From contig JAJGBQ010000001.1 in NCBI GenBank assembly GCA_022457065.1, forward strand, positions 6,386,001 through 6,450,000: DNA of 64,000 nt. Reading direction: 5' to 3'. Shown here piece after piece: positions 23,540 to 35,769 of this stretch; position 1 is the stretch's first letter, and each line of letters begins with the position of its first letter. The notes beneath the pieces are model-generated. The model was not told the origin of the DNA. It ran no database searches and was given only the letters and a program-made list of their open reading frames with translations. Both the position numbers and the translations under genes were made by a program. Source of the stretch: Curvularia sp. ZM96 (lineage: Eukaryota; Ascomycota; Dothideomycetes; Pleosporales; Pleosporaceae).

Positions 23540-25431
23540 CTACCAATCCCCCATCAACCCGCTCTTCCCCTGCTGCTTATATCCCCAAGTCCCCAGTCCA
23601 CCCACCGCCACAACCGTCATAAAAACACTAATCAAAATCCACACCAGCCAGCTCAGATACGGGCCATGCTGCGTGCGATCCAGCGGACTCATCGACTTCT
23701 TCTTGCGACTCGCCTCTACTTTGCCCCACGGAATCCTGCCTAGCAAGCCCAGCCCCTGCATAATCTGCTCGCAGACGATTTTCGCTCCCGCAAGCACAAT
23801 CGGTACGCCTGTTCCTGGGTGCGTGCTCGCGCCCACAAAGTACAAGCCGTCGATACTTGAGTGCTTGGTCTTTGGTCTGAAGCTCAGGACGTTGAAGAAG
23901 GAGTGGCTGAGGCCTAGGATGGCGCCGCGGTCCAGGTTGAATGTTGATTTCCAGCTTGGTGGGGTATTTATCGTTTCGTGGATGATGTGCGGCGCGAGAT
24001 TGACTTTCAGACGAGCTTCCATGGTGCGGAGGATGGTGTCGCGGGCGGAGGAGACCATGGCGTCCCAGTCCTGCGTTAGGCCATGGGTGTGCTTTGACCC
24101 TTTGTGCGAGTCGGTAGTAGAATCGTGCAGGTGGCCGACGGGGACGAGGACGACGATGGAGTCGCAACCCGAGGGCGCGGCAGAGGGATCGACACGTGAA
24201 GGCACATTAACGTAGAAGCTGGGTTGGTCGGGGATGAGATGCTTTTTGAAGATGCTGTCGAAGCTGTCTTTGTATTCTTCAGCCAGGAAAATGTTGTGTG
24301 CGCTGAGTTCTGGGAATTGACGGTCTAGTGCCCAGTAGAAAGATATACTGGAGCAGGAGGCTTGACGTTTGAGGAGTGAGCGGGAGAAGGAGGAAGAAGG
24401 GAGGAGGTTGTTGTAGGCGTAGGTCAGGTCAGCGTTACAGACAACAACATCAGCTGTTAGTGGTGCTTTGGTTTTGTCTTCGAATTCAACGCCTGTCGCG
24501 CGCTTTCCGTCAGGCGACAAGGTGATCTGGCTAATGGGGCTGTCGAACATGTAGTCGACGCCTAGGTGCTGGCCAACATCGACGAGTTTCTCAACAATCT
24601 AGGAGAGGTCAGTACACAAGTCTCTTTTTCTCATGAGAGAATTGTCATCCACACCTTGTGAAAACCACCAATTGGATACCAAATACCTTCAGCCAGCTCC
24701 GTATACTGCAACAAACTGTACGTTCCTGGCGCATCAAACGGACTCATTCCCATGTACATACTCGCAAAGGTGAAAACTCTCCTCAGTCTCTCTGTCCAAA
24801 AGTACTTGCTCGCGCGGTACCAAATGCTCTCAAACGGATGCAGCTCAAACAAATGCAGCAGGAAGTCGAAGCGCGCCATACTTAACAGCGAGTAAAAGTT
24901 CCTTCTCAAGACATAAATAATCGAAACTTCATAGTGGCGATGGCTCTCCTGCAGGAAAGAAAGATACCGCTCAAACCCGGCCGTGCCTTCGAATCGCTCC
25001 ACCTCCTCTTTCATGACGGAAATGTCCGTCGACAACGTAAACGACGTGTCATCGTGGAAGTGCACCTTGTAGTTGGGATCACACTTGACGAGCTGGATGC
25101 CTTCTCCCTCGAGCGAGGTGCCTAGGTCCTCGAATGTTTCATGGAAAAAGCGTGGGAGAAGGAGTAAGCTGGGTCCCTGGTCGAATCTCTGTTGTTCTCG
25201 ACATTAGTATTCTAAGACACTTGTAGCAACGCGCAATTAGGAATTAATCGGCCGTACATATTCTCCACGATGAATCAAACTGCATCGTCCACCCGAAAAC
25301 CCGTTCTTCTCTACCACTGTCACTTTGCAGCCCGCAGCGGCCAAACGCGCGGCGAGAGCGACACCCCCAGCTCCAGCACCGACGACAATGACGCTCGGAC
25401 CCGTCGCATTGGCTGCCTTGTAGTCTCCCAT
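23540..25431 (-). CDS. carB: Phytoene desaturase (CarB/AL-1)
   Basis: Exons in coding order 25431-25258, 25188-24655, 24598-23540; 588 residues, all joins in phase. The FAD-binding Rossmann start reads SVIVVGAGAGGVALAARLAAAG. Intron 1 falls within HRGEYRFDQGPSLLLLP and intron 2 within YPIGGFHKIVEKLVDVG, both conserved. The C-terminal carotenoid-desaturase signature appears as YFVGASTHPGTGVPIVLAGAK, followed by a single membrane anchor near the end (SWLVWILISVFMTVVAVGGL). The enzyme inserts the double bonds that turn phytoene into lycopene or dehydrolycopene. The donor of intron 2 is GTGTGG, less usual than its neighbours. Confidence 0.96.
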
Positions 25432-26144
25432 CTCTTACTATTTGCTCTGGATTTTCTTTTCTCTTCTATGTACTAGGCGTACTACTGTAAAAACCCGTAG
25501 ACAAAAGAATGGCGACAACCACGAACTGGGATATTTAGGAATTGGAGGCGTCGGTAAAAGAAAGGATGGCAGACAAGCAGCGCGTGGAAAGAGTCGCGCC
25601 ACATGAACGCTCCGCTCGGGTATTTCTGGATCAGTGCACCAAGTCATGACGTATACAACAAATCAACGCGACTAAGCCTTGTGTGGAGGGGCCCTTTTTG
25701 CTTCGGCATGTGCATTTTGGCATGTGGGAAATGCTTATTGTTGTTGTTGAACGACCGTGCGACGAGTGTGTTCGTGCACTGGTTCGTCCGCACATGCAGA
25801 CGGTTCAATTGGGTATGGAGCGTCTCTCTGCTAGTTCATACTACACGAACGGCAGTTTGACAGAGCCTCAGGCACTTGCGCCTGGGCCCTAGTAAGCAAA
25901 TATTGAGCGCGGTCAGATCTCAAGCATCTGGACAGAGGTACCAGGGGGTAAGTAGAGCCATGGGGTGATGCTACGGTACGATACGGCTGCCGGTAAAATC
26001 GGGAATCTGCTAGCGGGCACGAGGTCCCGCCACGACCGAGGACAGGATGAATACTTGGCAGCCAAGATAAGTTGGCATCCATATGCAGTACACTAAGATA
26101 GCGGGTCTCGGCAAGAAGATAGGGTATATCATTAAACAATACTA
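25432..26144. other. Intergenic, carB promoter and acid phosphatase 3' flank
   Basis: Holds the upstream DNA of the desaturase (minus strand) and the region past the phosphatase stop. Short open frames on both strands carry no recognisable domain. Confidence 0.45.
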
Positions 26145-27531
26145 CTAGTTGTCTCCACTGTAGATAGTAAGAGCGTCAGTAGAGTTCTTGTACTCTGGCT
26201 CGCAAAACTCCGTGAAGCCGCCAAAGCGCGTCTTCTTCTCTTGAATAAAGCCCTCAAACGCACTCTTTGAGCAGCTCTCTCCTGGTCCGTCAGTGCAAGA
26301 CAGTTGCTGCGGGTCCTTGTTGACGAGCACCCGGAAGTAGTCGCCCGCATCGAAACCATAGCTGTCGCATGTCATCTTCTCGATAGCAAAGTTGGACAGG
26401 AAAGGCAGGATCCTTGAGGAGCGCCAAACTCTGCCACGGTTTTGTCTATTAAGAGGCATTGTGGCGTTGGGGTTGTTGGCTCCAGAGTACAGGCTGTTGT
26501 TAAACAGGCCCATTGCTACAGCGACCGTAGGTGGCAGTTCCCGATGGGTAAAAGAGACGTAGAGATCTTGGTCAGCCTCGTCGGAGAGCAGCAGCTCGGC
26601 GGAAGCGTTGAGCCAAGGAAGGCCCAGAGTGCCAGCGAGCTGTTCGCTTCCGTATCCGGTGTTGTAGAAGTACATGATATCATTCATATACTCAAACGAA
26701 AGCCACTCGTCCTGGGAAAAGAGATCCAGATCGCAGAAAGGTGATGAGCCGCGGATGACAGTCTCATAGCCGCACAATTGCTGCATGCCAACAACGTCGC
26801 TAGCAGTAAAGTTGAAGTTAGGAGCATATGTATTCAAACGATCAATAATGGGCTTGGTGTAGATCTTTTGGTATTCCTAATCAAAGTGTCAGTAGGGCTC
26901 ACGGAGGTTGCACCGGGATACGTACCGACGACTGCTTACTACCAAAAGAAGAACTGTACTTGGGACAGCCCTTGTAGGGAGTCAGAGAATCAGCACCTCG
27001 GGCAGCATCCTCGCGCACAGGGACGAGCTTGGTGTTGTTGCTATCAGCGACAAGGCCGTCAATGAAGGAAGACGTGCTGAGTTCTGTCCTCTCCGCCGTC
27101 GACGTCCACACGTGCTTGGGGTCCTTGAAAGACGGGTATCGCAGGCGAACATCAACACCCAGCTTATACGACTCGAGTCTTCCAATCGTCGTCAGATCCT
27201 CGAGCTCCTCATCGGTAATTGGCGACTGCCATTTAGCCAGGAAATCCAGAGGACCCGCACTGCGCCAATTGGCCGTGGTATTCTTCAGCTTGTCGGTAAA
27301 CGGCTCAATGTACTCCTCGTAGTCAAAGTCGTTTGCGTAGATGGCGGCATGGCGGATTAGGTATGACGCACGCGTGACATTGCAACCCTGCGGTGGTTTT
27401 GGGTCGGCCTGTGGATCTTCAAAGTAGGGTGCAATGCCAGCCAGATGGCGCAGCGGGTCAAAAGAGGAGGAGCCTGCGTATACGCCCACGGCGTTGGCAG
27501 CGATAAGGAGCGACACAAGAGCCGACTGCAT
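26145..27531 (-). CDS. Secreted histidine acid phosphatase (MINPP/phytase-like)
   Basis: Exons in coding order 27531-26926 and 26876-26145; 445 residues. A signal peptide of about 19 residues (MQSALVSLLIAANAVGVYA) leads. The nucleophile histidine lies in YLIRHAAIYANDFDYE, where the usual RHGxRxP is modified after the histidine. The proton-donor region reads SFTHRELPP, so the acid sits two residues after the histidine as in the HAE motif of inositol polyphosphate phosphatases and not the HD of classic phytases. Eight or so cysteines and many N-glycosylation sites fit a secreted enzyme. It releases phosphate from phosphomonoesters; the exact substrate is uncertain. Confidence 0.87.
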
Positions 27532-28207
27532 GGTGGAGGTGTGGCTGCGGTGCGAGCCGTACCTAGGCAGACTGGTGAGCCTGGCTGGCTTTAAAGCTGC
27601 GTGGAGCAGCGCAACATGTCATTGCATGTTGATCGTATTCAAAACTTGGCAGTGAGTTCTGCTCGATCCGGACACAATGACGATGTTTCTTACGCACGGT
27701 GCAAGAGTGGGAATTAGCTTCAAACATGAAGAAAGTTACTGGTAACGGGAATCGCATTTTGTCCAGCCAATAAGAGAGGAAAGAAATTGCTAGCGTCCAT
27801 TACTGAAGCTGTTGGATGTAAGAAATGGTTGTTAGATGTAAGCAAAAGACATTGGATATGACCAATGAGTTTAATGGTGAATTTCAGACGTAATTAAACC
27901 ATTTCTGCTCCATTCAACTGTTCCCCATGTCTAACAACTACATGACGTATACCATCACGTGACGATGTCAGACCATATTACATGCCAAGATTTGGCCCCA
28001 GCCACGTCAGCCACGACTCTCCAGCCCCACACTGCCACACTTTCCTGTTTCTTCACCATGGAACTCTGCATCTCAGATCGACTTTGAAGTGGAAAATCAC
28101 TGATATTGGTTGGTACTCGCCTCCAACTCCTGCGCAAAAGTGGAGAAATAGGATCAGGCGAAAAAAGGCACCTTTGCCTCATACTACATGAAATTATCCT
28201 CAGGCCG
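27532..28207. other. Intergenic, acid phosphatase upstream region
   Basis: Upstream of the phosphatase and downstream of the coiled-coil gene, both on the minus strand. Short imperfect direct repeats of GTTGGATGTAAGAAATGGTTG type occur near 27810-27840. No gene is supported. Confidence 0.4.
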
Positions 28208-29605
28208 TTATAGCACGTTGGCACGTCGTTGCAACATCTGCACCTTGAGCTCCAATGCTTGACACTCGTTCTCCTTGCGGTGCAGATCCTTCATGAGAAT
28301 CTCCTTCTCGGATCGAAGAGCCTGCAGCCTGCCGCCGATACTCTCGCGGTAGTTTGCATGTTCTTCCAGCAGAGCCTCAATCCTGTACCAGTCCATCTGG
28401 CCAGCAGCTGGGGCAGCACCACCACCACCCGCGCCCGACCGCAGCTGCTGGATTTGAGCATCCTTAGCCTTGAGCTTTGCCTCGAGGTCAGCCACGGTAC
28501 CCTTCCAGGCTTGGTGAGCTGTGGCGCGGTTCAAGTCGTCGATGCTGCCGCTCTGCGCTGTGCTGAGCTGCGCGACAAGATCGGAATTCCTCTTTTCAAG
28601 CTCGAGCGCACGCTGCTCGAGAGCCGCGACCTTGGCCGCAGTAAAAAGGTCTGTAGTGTCGCGCCTTTCATAAATACTCGAAATGCGTGGCCGGTTCGGG
28701 CTGCTCCGCCCCCCTGTAGGCCCTTGTGCTTGTAGCCGCTCTAGCTCTCGCGTCTTTTCGGCAAGCTTGCTACGTACAATTTGGACGTTGTTAAGATCCT
28801 CGTCACGCAGTGCCTTTGTTTCTTCTAGCTCGCGGCGGGCTTTGGCTAGCATCCCCTGGTGCTGTTAGTAACATGGTTTGAAAGCTCTGTGGATGCGGTG
28901 ACTTACCCGGATCTTGATGTTGTTCTCTACGTCTTCGTCTCGCAGGCTCCAGATGGCCTCGTGTCGCTTCCACCATACTTTCTTCTCGTCCTCCAGAGCT
29001 TTCAGGCGGCTCTTCATTTCCGTAAACTCTTCGGGTGTAACAGATGCTGCCGGATTCGCCTGTTCAATGTGGATGAGCTTGGACATCAGGGCCGCAAGCT
29101 GCGACTCCAGAGGACCTGGGACGTGTGGTGCTGGAGCAGGAGACACTGGCTCCTGACCTGTGAGGCTCATCTTGATCGCAGACTGCGATGCTGACTTCTT
29201 CAAAGAATAGGTATCTTCATCCTCTTGACCATCCAGCGTAGATGACCTCGAAGTCGCATCGTCGTCAATGGGTCGTGGCTGCAAGGTTTGCTGGTTCTGA
29301 TACTGCACGTTGGCTACCTGGGGAGCTACAACCTGGCTCTCCATCTTCTTTGCCATCAGGTTGGCTGCTGGAGATCCGTTTTGGGGCCGGCTCCACGAAA
29401 GCGGTGCGGTGTTTGTCCTGGGAGGAAAGGTTTGTTCGTCGTCTGAGCCCAACTCAGAGTAGTTGTCGGAATCGTAGCTCGATGGCTGTTGCTGCAACTG
29501 AGGTGAATGCATCGATACGGGCCGGCTTGCGGATTGGATCGATGCGATGGAGTGAACCGAAGGAGTTCGGTGAGCAGTTGGTTTCGCGCGGTTTGGTGCC
29601 CACAT
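28208..29605 (-). CDS. Coiled-coil protein of unknown function
   Basis: Exons in coding order 29605-28907 and 28855-28208; 448 residues. The first 150 residues are Ser/Pro/Gln-rich and probably disordered. From about residue 155 a conserved-looking helical block (QLAALMSKLIHIEQ, KALEDEKKVWWKRHEAIWSL) leads into long coiled coils (RRELEETKALRDEDL, AALEQRALELEKRNSDL, ENECQALELKVQMLQRR) interrupted by a Gly/Ala-rich hinge. I do not recognise a named family with confidence. The architecture suits a cytoskeletal or septum-associated scaffold, which is only a guess. Confidence 0.8.
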
Positions 29606-30743
29606 ATTGTTGTAATGTTAAAAGCAAAGCAAATATATATACGAAATTGTAGAGAATAAGTAGGTCGTATGTTCGTTCGTGCAGTGGCCTCCCAGAAGCA
29701 AACTGCTATTACAACGCGACAAAAGAAGAAAAAACAACAATATACAAAAGCGAACCAGCGGAAGCCGTTGAGCGGTTTGAACATCCAATCTTGTGCCTTT
29801 CCATCGTTGAATATGTAGTCGGTTGCGCCAATGTCGTGAAACCAGCCTGAGACGCAGGGGACCGTGCAGCGGATATCTGCGACGGAAACGGCTGAACGAC
29901 AAGTAAGATGCAAGCCAAGGTTGAGCCAGGCTAGTCTCAGCCTGAGATTGATCTGGATATCCTGCAAATCGCTGGGAGCTCAAACATCAAACTTATCTCT
30001 CCCAACCTAGGCACAAAGGGAGGAAAAGAGCTGCAAAGGGATTAACATAGTGCAACTATGATTCCCCTGATCTCCATATGAGCGCATACATACATGCGCT
30101 GCCGACATGCATTTTGTACAAGCGATTCCAAAACGAACAAAAAAAAACCTCCCGAAGAAAAACACTTTCTGAAGAAAAAGGCTTTTCGATCGCGATAGTC
30201 TGAACTCTACTACCACGAAAAAAAAACCTATCAAGAAGTTGCTGACGACAAAGTTATTACGCAAAACTCGACGTTTCGCAGGCCAAAGTGGCTGGTGCAT
30301 CCCCCCCATCCTATCGATGAGGCTGAAACACATGCAGCGTCAAGGCAGTATCAACGCGCCGTTGGTGCCCCTCTACTTACGAAAACGTGGAGTAGGCCCT
30401 CTCACTCTTGCACATGCTGCCTCAGCCAAGATGTCAGGCTCGCCAAGTTAGATTGCGGATCATCGCCACGCGCTTCCAGGCAGCGTTATTGATGTTTCTT
30501 TTCTCGATGAGTATGTAGGTCGAGTCACACCGTACCCGACCCTTGCACATCGTGAAGTCGGGGGAAAGGGAAGGGGAAGATAACGGATCCGATGGAAAGG
30601 ATACGCTGGTTGTATCAGATGGCGGTGGTAGAGTTCGCACAATGACTCGACGCTTGCTTTTTTTCTTCAGTTCGCTTGAGGTTGTCACGGTGTATCTGTG
30701 TGTGTGAAGAAGGAGTAGCTTTATTCGATGCTGGTATACCAAC
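29606..30743. other. Intergenic, 1.1 kb
   Basis: Promoter side of the coiled-coil gene and 3' flank of the GH43 gene. Several A-runs occur around 30135-30225. An open frame at 29356-29967 (minus) overlaps the first coding exon out of frame and is rejected. No gene seen. Confidence 0.45.
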
Positions 30744-32730
30744 TCAAACATCATACCGGTCCGACTTATGATGCACAGGCGTATAGGTGAAATACTCAAA
30801 CTCGGCCACCTTCTCCGTCCCATTCATATCCGACGCCGCTACGCCCACAAACGCGCCTGTAAAACTACCATGTCTGTGAAAAAGTCAAGTTAGCACATCT
30901 CATCTCCCATTTGCATAAAGTTACTTTGGAGAAAGAAAAAAACACTCACGCTTGATGCCCTCCACACTCATCACTCAAAATCGACGCATCATACACAGGC
31001 CCAATATTCTTCAACTCCTTCTCCCCCTCAAGCGCATACTTGAACTGCAGCTCTGGGCCGCGAATACTCAGCGCGAGTCTGACTTTGCCCTCCTGAGGAA
31101 TCTGAACCGGGTCCGGAAACGGCATCTTGAGATTGCCATCGGGCCAGGAGGCCTCAGAGCTCATGAGCAGCAGTTCGCGTTTGCCGTCAGAATGCGCAGT
31201 AACAGCTAGATAGAAGAAGTTGAAGCGGCAGTAGTACGCTGTGAGACCGGCGAACGTGCGCTCATCGTCTGGAGCGAAATCGATGACTGTCTCTGCGTCG
31301 TAGGAAAAGTGTGTCTGGCGGCGGGCTACGAGGGCTTGCTCGAACCAGGAGCCGATGGATTCGCGGCCGATGAGTTGGAGACCGGTTTTGCCGAAGCGGA
31401 AGATGCGTTCGGGCTCGGGAGTGCGCAGCCATTGGAAGTCTTTGTGTAGCGTGGTGGTGCTGGTGAAGTCGTAGTGTTGAGGTGACCAGTAAGCAGTGTC
31501 GTCGCGCTCGGCGGGAAGGTCGACGTAGAGAGACGGTACAGGTCCGTTCTTTACGTACAGCCAGTCGTCCTTGTCCCAGTAGGCTTCTTGGATGGCCGTC
31601 TCGCGACCCAGCACGCAGCGCCGCGCCTGGGTTGTTGGCCGTCCAGTCAGATGCACCACATACGTCTTGCCGTCAGGTGTGTCGACAATGTCTCCGTGAC
31701 CTGCTCGCTGTAGAGCCGCCAACGGCGCATCCTTAGACGTGATAATGTACTTTTGTGGGTGCAGCTCGTACGGGCCCCAGATATCGCGCGAGCGAGCAAA
31801 TGTACATGCATGGCCATATGCGGTGCCGCCCTCTGCAGTCAAAAGATAGTACCAACCGTTTCTCTTGTACAGATGCGGTCCCTCGACGAGACCAAGTTCT
31901 GAACCGGGGAAGATTGTTTTCCGTGGCCCAACTAGTTTCTCTGTCTTCTCGTCCCATTGCTGCATCCTGATGCCCTGAACATGTAATGTCAGCACATTCA
32001 CTCATGAAATCTCGCGGATGTGTCAGACTACTAACAGAAAAGTACTGCGGCCGCCTCCGATGATCCTGAAGCATATTGATAAACCATTTCTTTCCATCCT
32101 CGTCATGGAACAAAGATGGGTCGAATCCCGAAGAATTAACGTAGATAGGGTCAGACCACGGGCCCTCGATCTTGTCCGCATGAACAATGTAGTTTGGGTT
32201 ATCTTTGAACGAGCCATCCTTGCGCTTAACATCGGTGTATACGAGCCAGAACTTTTTGCCGTCGTGGGTCAGACAAGGTGCCCAGATGCCTTTTTGCAGA
32301 AAGTGTTATGGCAAAGCTCCGTCAGAAGGTAGGAGAGAAACATACCGCAACTGTCTGGGTCACCGCGCATATCCAACTGACTTTTTCTTGTCAGCGGGCG
32401 GGTGACAAGGTCCCAGTTAGCGAGGTCCTTGGAGTGGTGAATCTGCACGCCAGGAAACCATTCAAACGTCGATGTGGCAATGTAGTACTAGTAACAGCAG
32501 CGGATTGTATTAGTTCAACGCTTTGATGTGTAGTTTGAAATTCGACTGTTTTTATCGAGATATCGTACTCACTACCTCACATCGTTAGCTCATCATTCTT
32601 CTCTTGGAAAATATGCAATAGAAAGGCCAAACTATTATGGCAACAGGACAGACATACCATCATCTCCCACCCTCAAAACCGAAGGATCCGCATTGAACCC
32701 CGGTAGAATCGGATTCCTAACCAACGGCAT
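30744..32730 (-). CDS. Glycoside hydrolase family 43 (beta-xylosidase/arabinosidase-like)
   Basis: Exons in coding order about 32730-32658, 32487-32346, 32289-32036, 31974-30950, 30873-30744; roughly 540 residues. The five-bladed GH43 propeller starts NPILPGFNADPSVLRVGDD, giving the catalytic base Asp. The second aspartate is in NSSGFDPSLFHDEDGKKW and the acid Glu in LGLVEGPHLYKRNGWYYL. The C-terminal 200 residues form the beta-sandwich common in GH43 xylosidases. No signal peptide is seen, suggesting an intracellular enzyme acting on imported oligosaccharides. The junction of the first two exons is not resolved: a single GT-AG intron leaves the phases one base out, so a microexon or other splice is needed. 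Confidence 0.88.
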
Positions 32731-33585
32731 ATTGCTTTGTGTCTCTTTTTCTCCCAAAAAATTAAACCAAAACCCAAACAATGAAACTTCTCTTTTTCAG
32801 TTTGCACAACGGCAGAGCAAAAAAAAAAACACTAGTAGTTCTCTACAGCGGTGCCTACAGCCCTATTATGTACGTTTAGGTAAAACACCAAGGCCTCCAA
32901 ATTTAACCGGGCGACACGCGCTTGTTCGGTTCGACTACTTTTGCCGGCGCCTGTTTTGTTTGGCCAACAATCAGCTTTTCGGGATACTCGGCGGTTTGAC
33001 CGTGAGTATGCGTGACCCCGCATAGAATACACAGCTACGTACGAGACAAGAACGGAAGGCGGGGCAAATACATCACGAAGTCCGAGCATGCGCTCCTCAT
33101 CTCTTGGGTATTCTACGGCTCTTCAAGTAGCAAAAGGATTCTGATAATTCCCTAATGATTACATAGGTGGAGCGGATTAAGGCATTCGTGCCTCGGAATA
33201 CCGAATCCAGGAGCCCGTATTTGGTATGTAGTCGTAGTGGGGGTGGGGATAGACGTGGGGCAAAGGCTAAAAGGCACATAAACGTACCGTCTGGGTAGTC
33301 CAAACCTCTATCAAAATACAACATACACAGGCATTTGAAGAAGCTAAGACTGGCATACGCTCATTACATTATCAACATCATAACACACGCTAACCAAGGA
33401 ACCATCGTGAAGACAGACTGGGTATCTTTTTTAAGGAACCGCTGAACCTGCTGCATACGACTCAGATGCCATTCCGGCCGCTCGAAAAGTCTATTTGATG
33501 TTTTGCTTGTTGTGTCGAGCGTGTGGCAGACTAACTTGAGCCGTAGCTTGTAGGAGACGAGATAGGTGTGGACAGTTACTTAGGT
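32731..33585. promoter_or_regulatory. GH43 upstream region with GTGGGG cluster
   Basis: Upstream of the GH43 start on the minus strand. Three GTGGGG words (33237-33242, 33243-33248, 33255-33260) match the SYGGRG consensus of the carbon repressor CreA. Remaining sequence has no supported gene. Confidence 0.4.
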
Positions 33586-35519
33586 TCAAACACTCGAGAT
33601 ACCTTGATTATTTTCCTCGGCTTCCTCCGACTCCTGGTGAGCAGCAGATGCGTTGTTTGACGTCTGGTCGGGGTTGGGGGTAGCAACGACGCCAGCAGGC
33701 AAAGAGAACCCCTCTCCTTCATCAGCATCCAGTTGCATTAGGAAAGTCTCCCAGATTTCGATAAGCTAGCGCGACCGTTAACAAAGTCAAGGTTGAGGTA
33801 ATATCAAACATACCTCTTTTTGTGCTTCTACAGCACTCTCCAGGAATGTCTCCACCCCTGATTTGAAATCTTCGACCTTTTCTCTTTCAAAGCGTTCCAA
33901 CTCGTTGCGCATAAGACGGCCCATATCATCAAAAAGCAGTCTAGCCTGATGCACCTTGCGTTCGGCATCGGCAACGTCCGCGCTAAGTTGGTTCAGACGA
34001 TCCTGCTGTGACCTGCCTTGCCTCAGAAGCTTATCCTGAGTCGCCTTTCGCTTCTGCAGCTCCTGCTCAGCCGAATGCCACGAGTGGTAGGCCTTCTGTC
34101 GCTGCTGGAACGCAGTCTTCACGGAGCCTATCAGGCGAATGTACTCGTCAATGACAATACCCATGGTGAGAACGTCTTGCTGGGCCTGGCGTTCATAGAG
34201 TTCGCGAATGCGGATTTGAATATCGGACAGGCTGTCGAGGGGACCGGACAAGGCAGGCGACAGCTCCACAGCAGACAAAGAATGCAGAGAAGCCGAAAAG
34301 TCACCACAAGCCTCGGCCAGGCCTTTTCGCTGGGATACGACAGTGTCGGTTGCCTTGAGAAGAGCCTTGAGCTGTGCCTCGAGCGCATCGAGATAGATCC
34401 TTCGGTCGTGGAACCACTACAATGACGGTCAGTATAGAAAGAAGAAATAGACTACCAAACGTACATCGTCATGCTCGATGAACTTGCCGGTACTGCTACC
34501 AAGCATGGAGCCAAACATGCCCTTGTTCTCACCGAGGCCGGGGTCCTTGCGTTCCTTGTTCTTGATATCCATGTTGAAGGCTTCGCTTTCGAGAAATAGC
34601 TTCAAGTCGCCGTCATGCTGCAGCACAGGATGGGCCGCTGACTTGTTGAGCATGCGCTCGAGGGCGGCGCGGCGAGACTCGACAAAGTCGGCATCGAAGC
34701 GGCCAACGGCCTGTTTTTCCGGGGGTGGAGGGATGATGACGCCAGGGTTGTTGTTATGTAGCTGGTTGTACAGCCAGAGGAAGTCGCGGTAGCGGCGCGA
34801 GACTGTAAATTCCGGTTTGCGGTAGCCCTTGGAGGTTGTCTTGGTCGTGACCGAGTACTCGGTGTGGGAGCTGGTTAGGTCGCCAACCTTGTGGGGGTCG
34901 CCTACGGAGATATAAAAGGAAGGCTTCGCCGCCTGCTCGACGCTGACGCTTGGTTGTGTCTGGCGCTGAGGCGCGGGGTGGGAGGGAGCCTGGACGGGTG
35001 GAGGTATTCTCGCCCCTTGCGAGGCGCGCAGCTGATCGTCGTCATTGTCGTCCAGGTCGACCGAGTCCATCATACCGCGCAACGAGGAGGTCGAAGAAGC
35101 ACCCGCTGCTGGCCGAGCATCGCGCGATGCCGCAGCCGCCGCCTCTTTCTGGGGAGGCGCTGGGGCGGTCGTCTCGGGGCCTAGTTCTGGGGTAGATGCT
35201 CCCAGCGGGCCCAGAGGATCCTCGACGGCCTCAAGCTTGGTCGACTGAACACCATGTGGTCGCCGTCGGGGGCCGCGGCCTGCCGGAGATCGAGGCGCAG
35301 AGGTAGCAGAGGGAGCAGCATCGGCGGTGAGTTTGTTCGTAGGTGCGGATGAGTCTGTGTCGGGGGCATCATCGTGGCCCAGCTGCTTCGAGGCACCCGG
35401 CGCAGGGCTCGATTGTGAGGGCACGTCTGCAAGGCATGTCAGTCTGGCGCAGAGTGGCAGGCGGGAGAGAGATGGTATGTACCGCCCCACGGAGAGCTTT
35501 CTGCGTCGCCCAGATCCAT
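33586..35519 (-). CDS. vps5: Retromer sorting nexin Vps5 (PX-BAR)
   Basis: Exons in coding order 35519-35483, 35426-34465, 34416-33814, 33765-33586; 593 residues, phases consistent. It opens MDLGDAESSPWGDVPS, followed by about 160 disordered residues. The PX domain (about 180-315) contains SFYISVGDPHKVGDL, FTVSRRYRDFLWLYNQL and VIIPPPPEKQAVGRF and binds phosphatidylinositol 3-phosphate. The rest is a BAR helical bundle (WFHDRRIYLDALEAQLKALL, then long amphipathic helices to LIEIWETFLMQLD). With Vps17 it tubulates endosomes for retromer-driven return of receptors to the Golgi. The exact C-terminus is uncertain since CAAGGTATCTCG near the stop could be another donor. Confidence 0.94.
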
Positions 35520-35769
35520 TGGCGCAATCGGGAGATGTACGGGAGGGGGTGTGTGAGTTTGTCGTTAACAGTCGTTGGAGCATGTCGCATTCGGCTACCT
35601 ATGACATATGGTACAGGCTCCACTAGCCGCCAGATGGTCCGGGCCTTACCCTGACTGCTACGGAATCTACACAACTACACGACATCTTTTTATTCACTTA
35701 AACGCGACCACCCATATCTACAGAAGATATATCCGCTGGATCTAACTACAGTGCAATGCAACCATCTCT

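Noticed and set aside
29356..29967. 203-codon minus-strand open frame
   Set aside because: Overlaps the first exon of the coiled-coil gene out of frame and has no domain.
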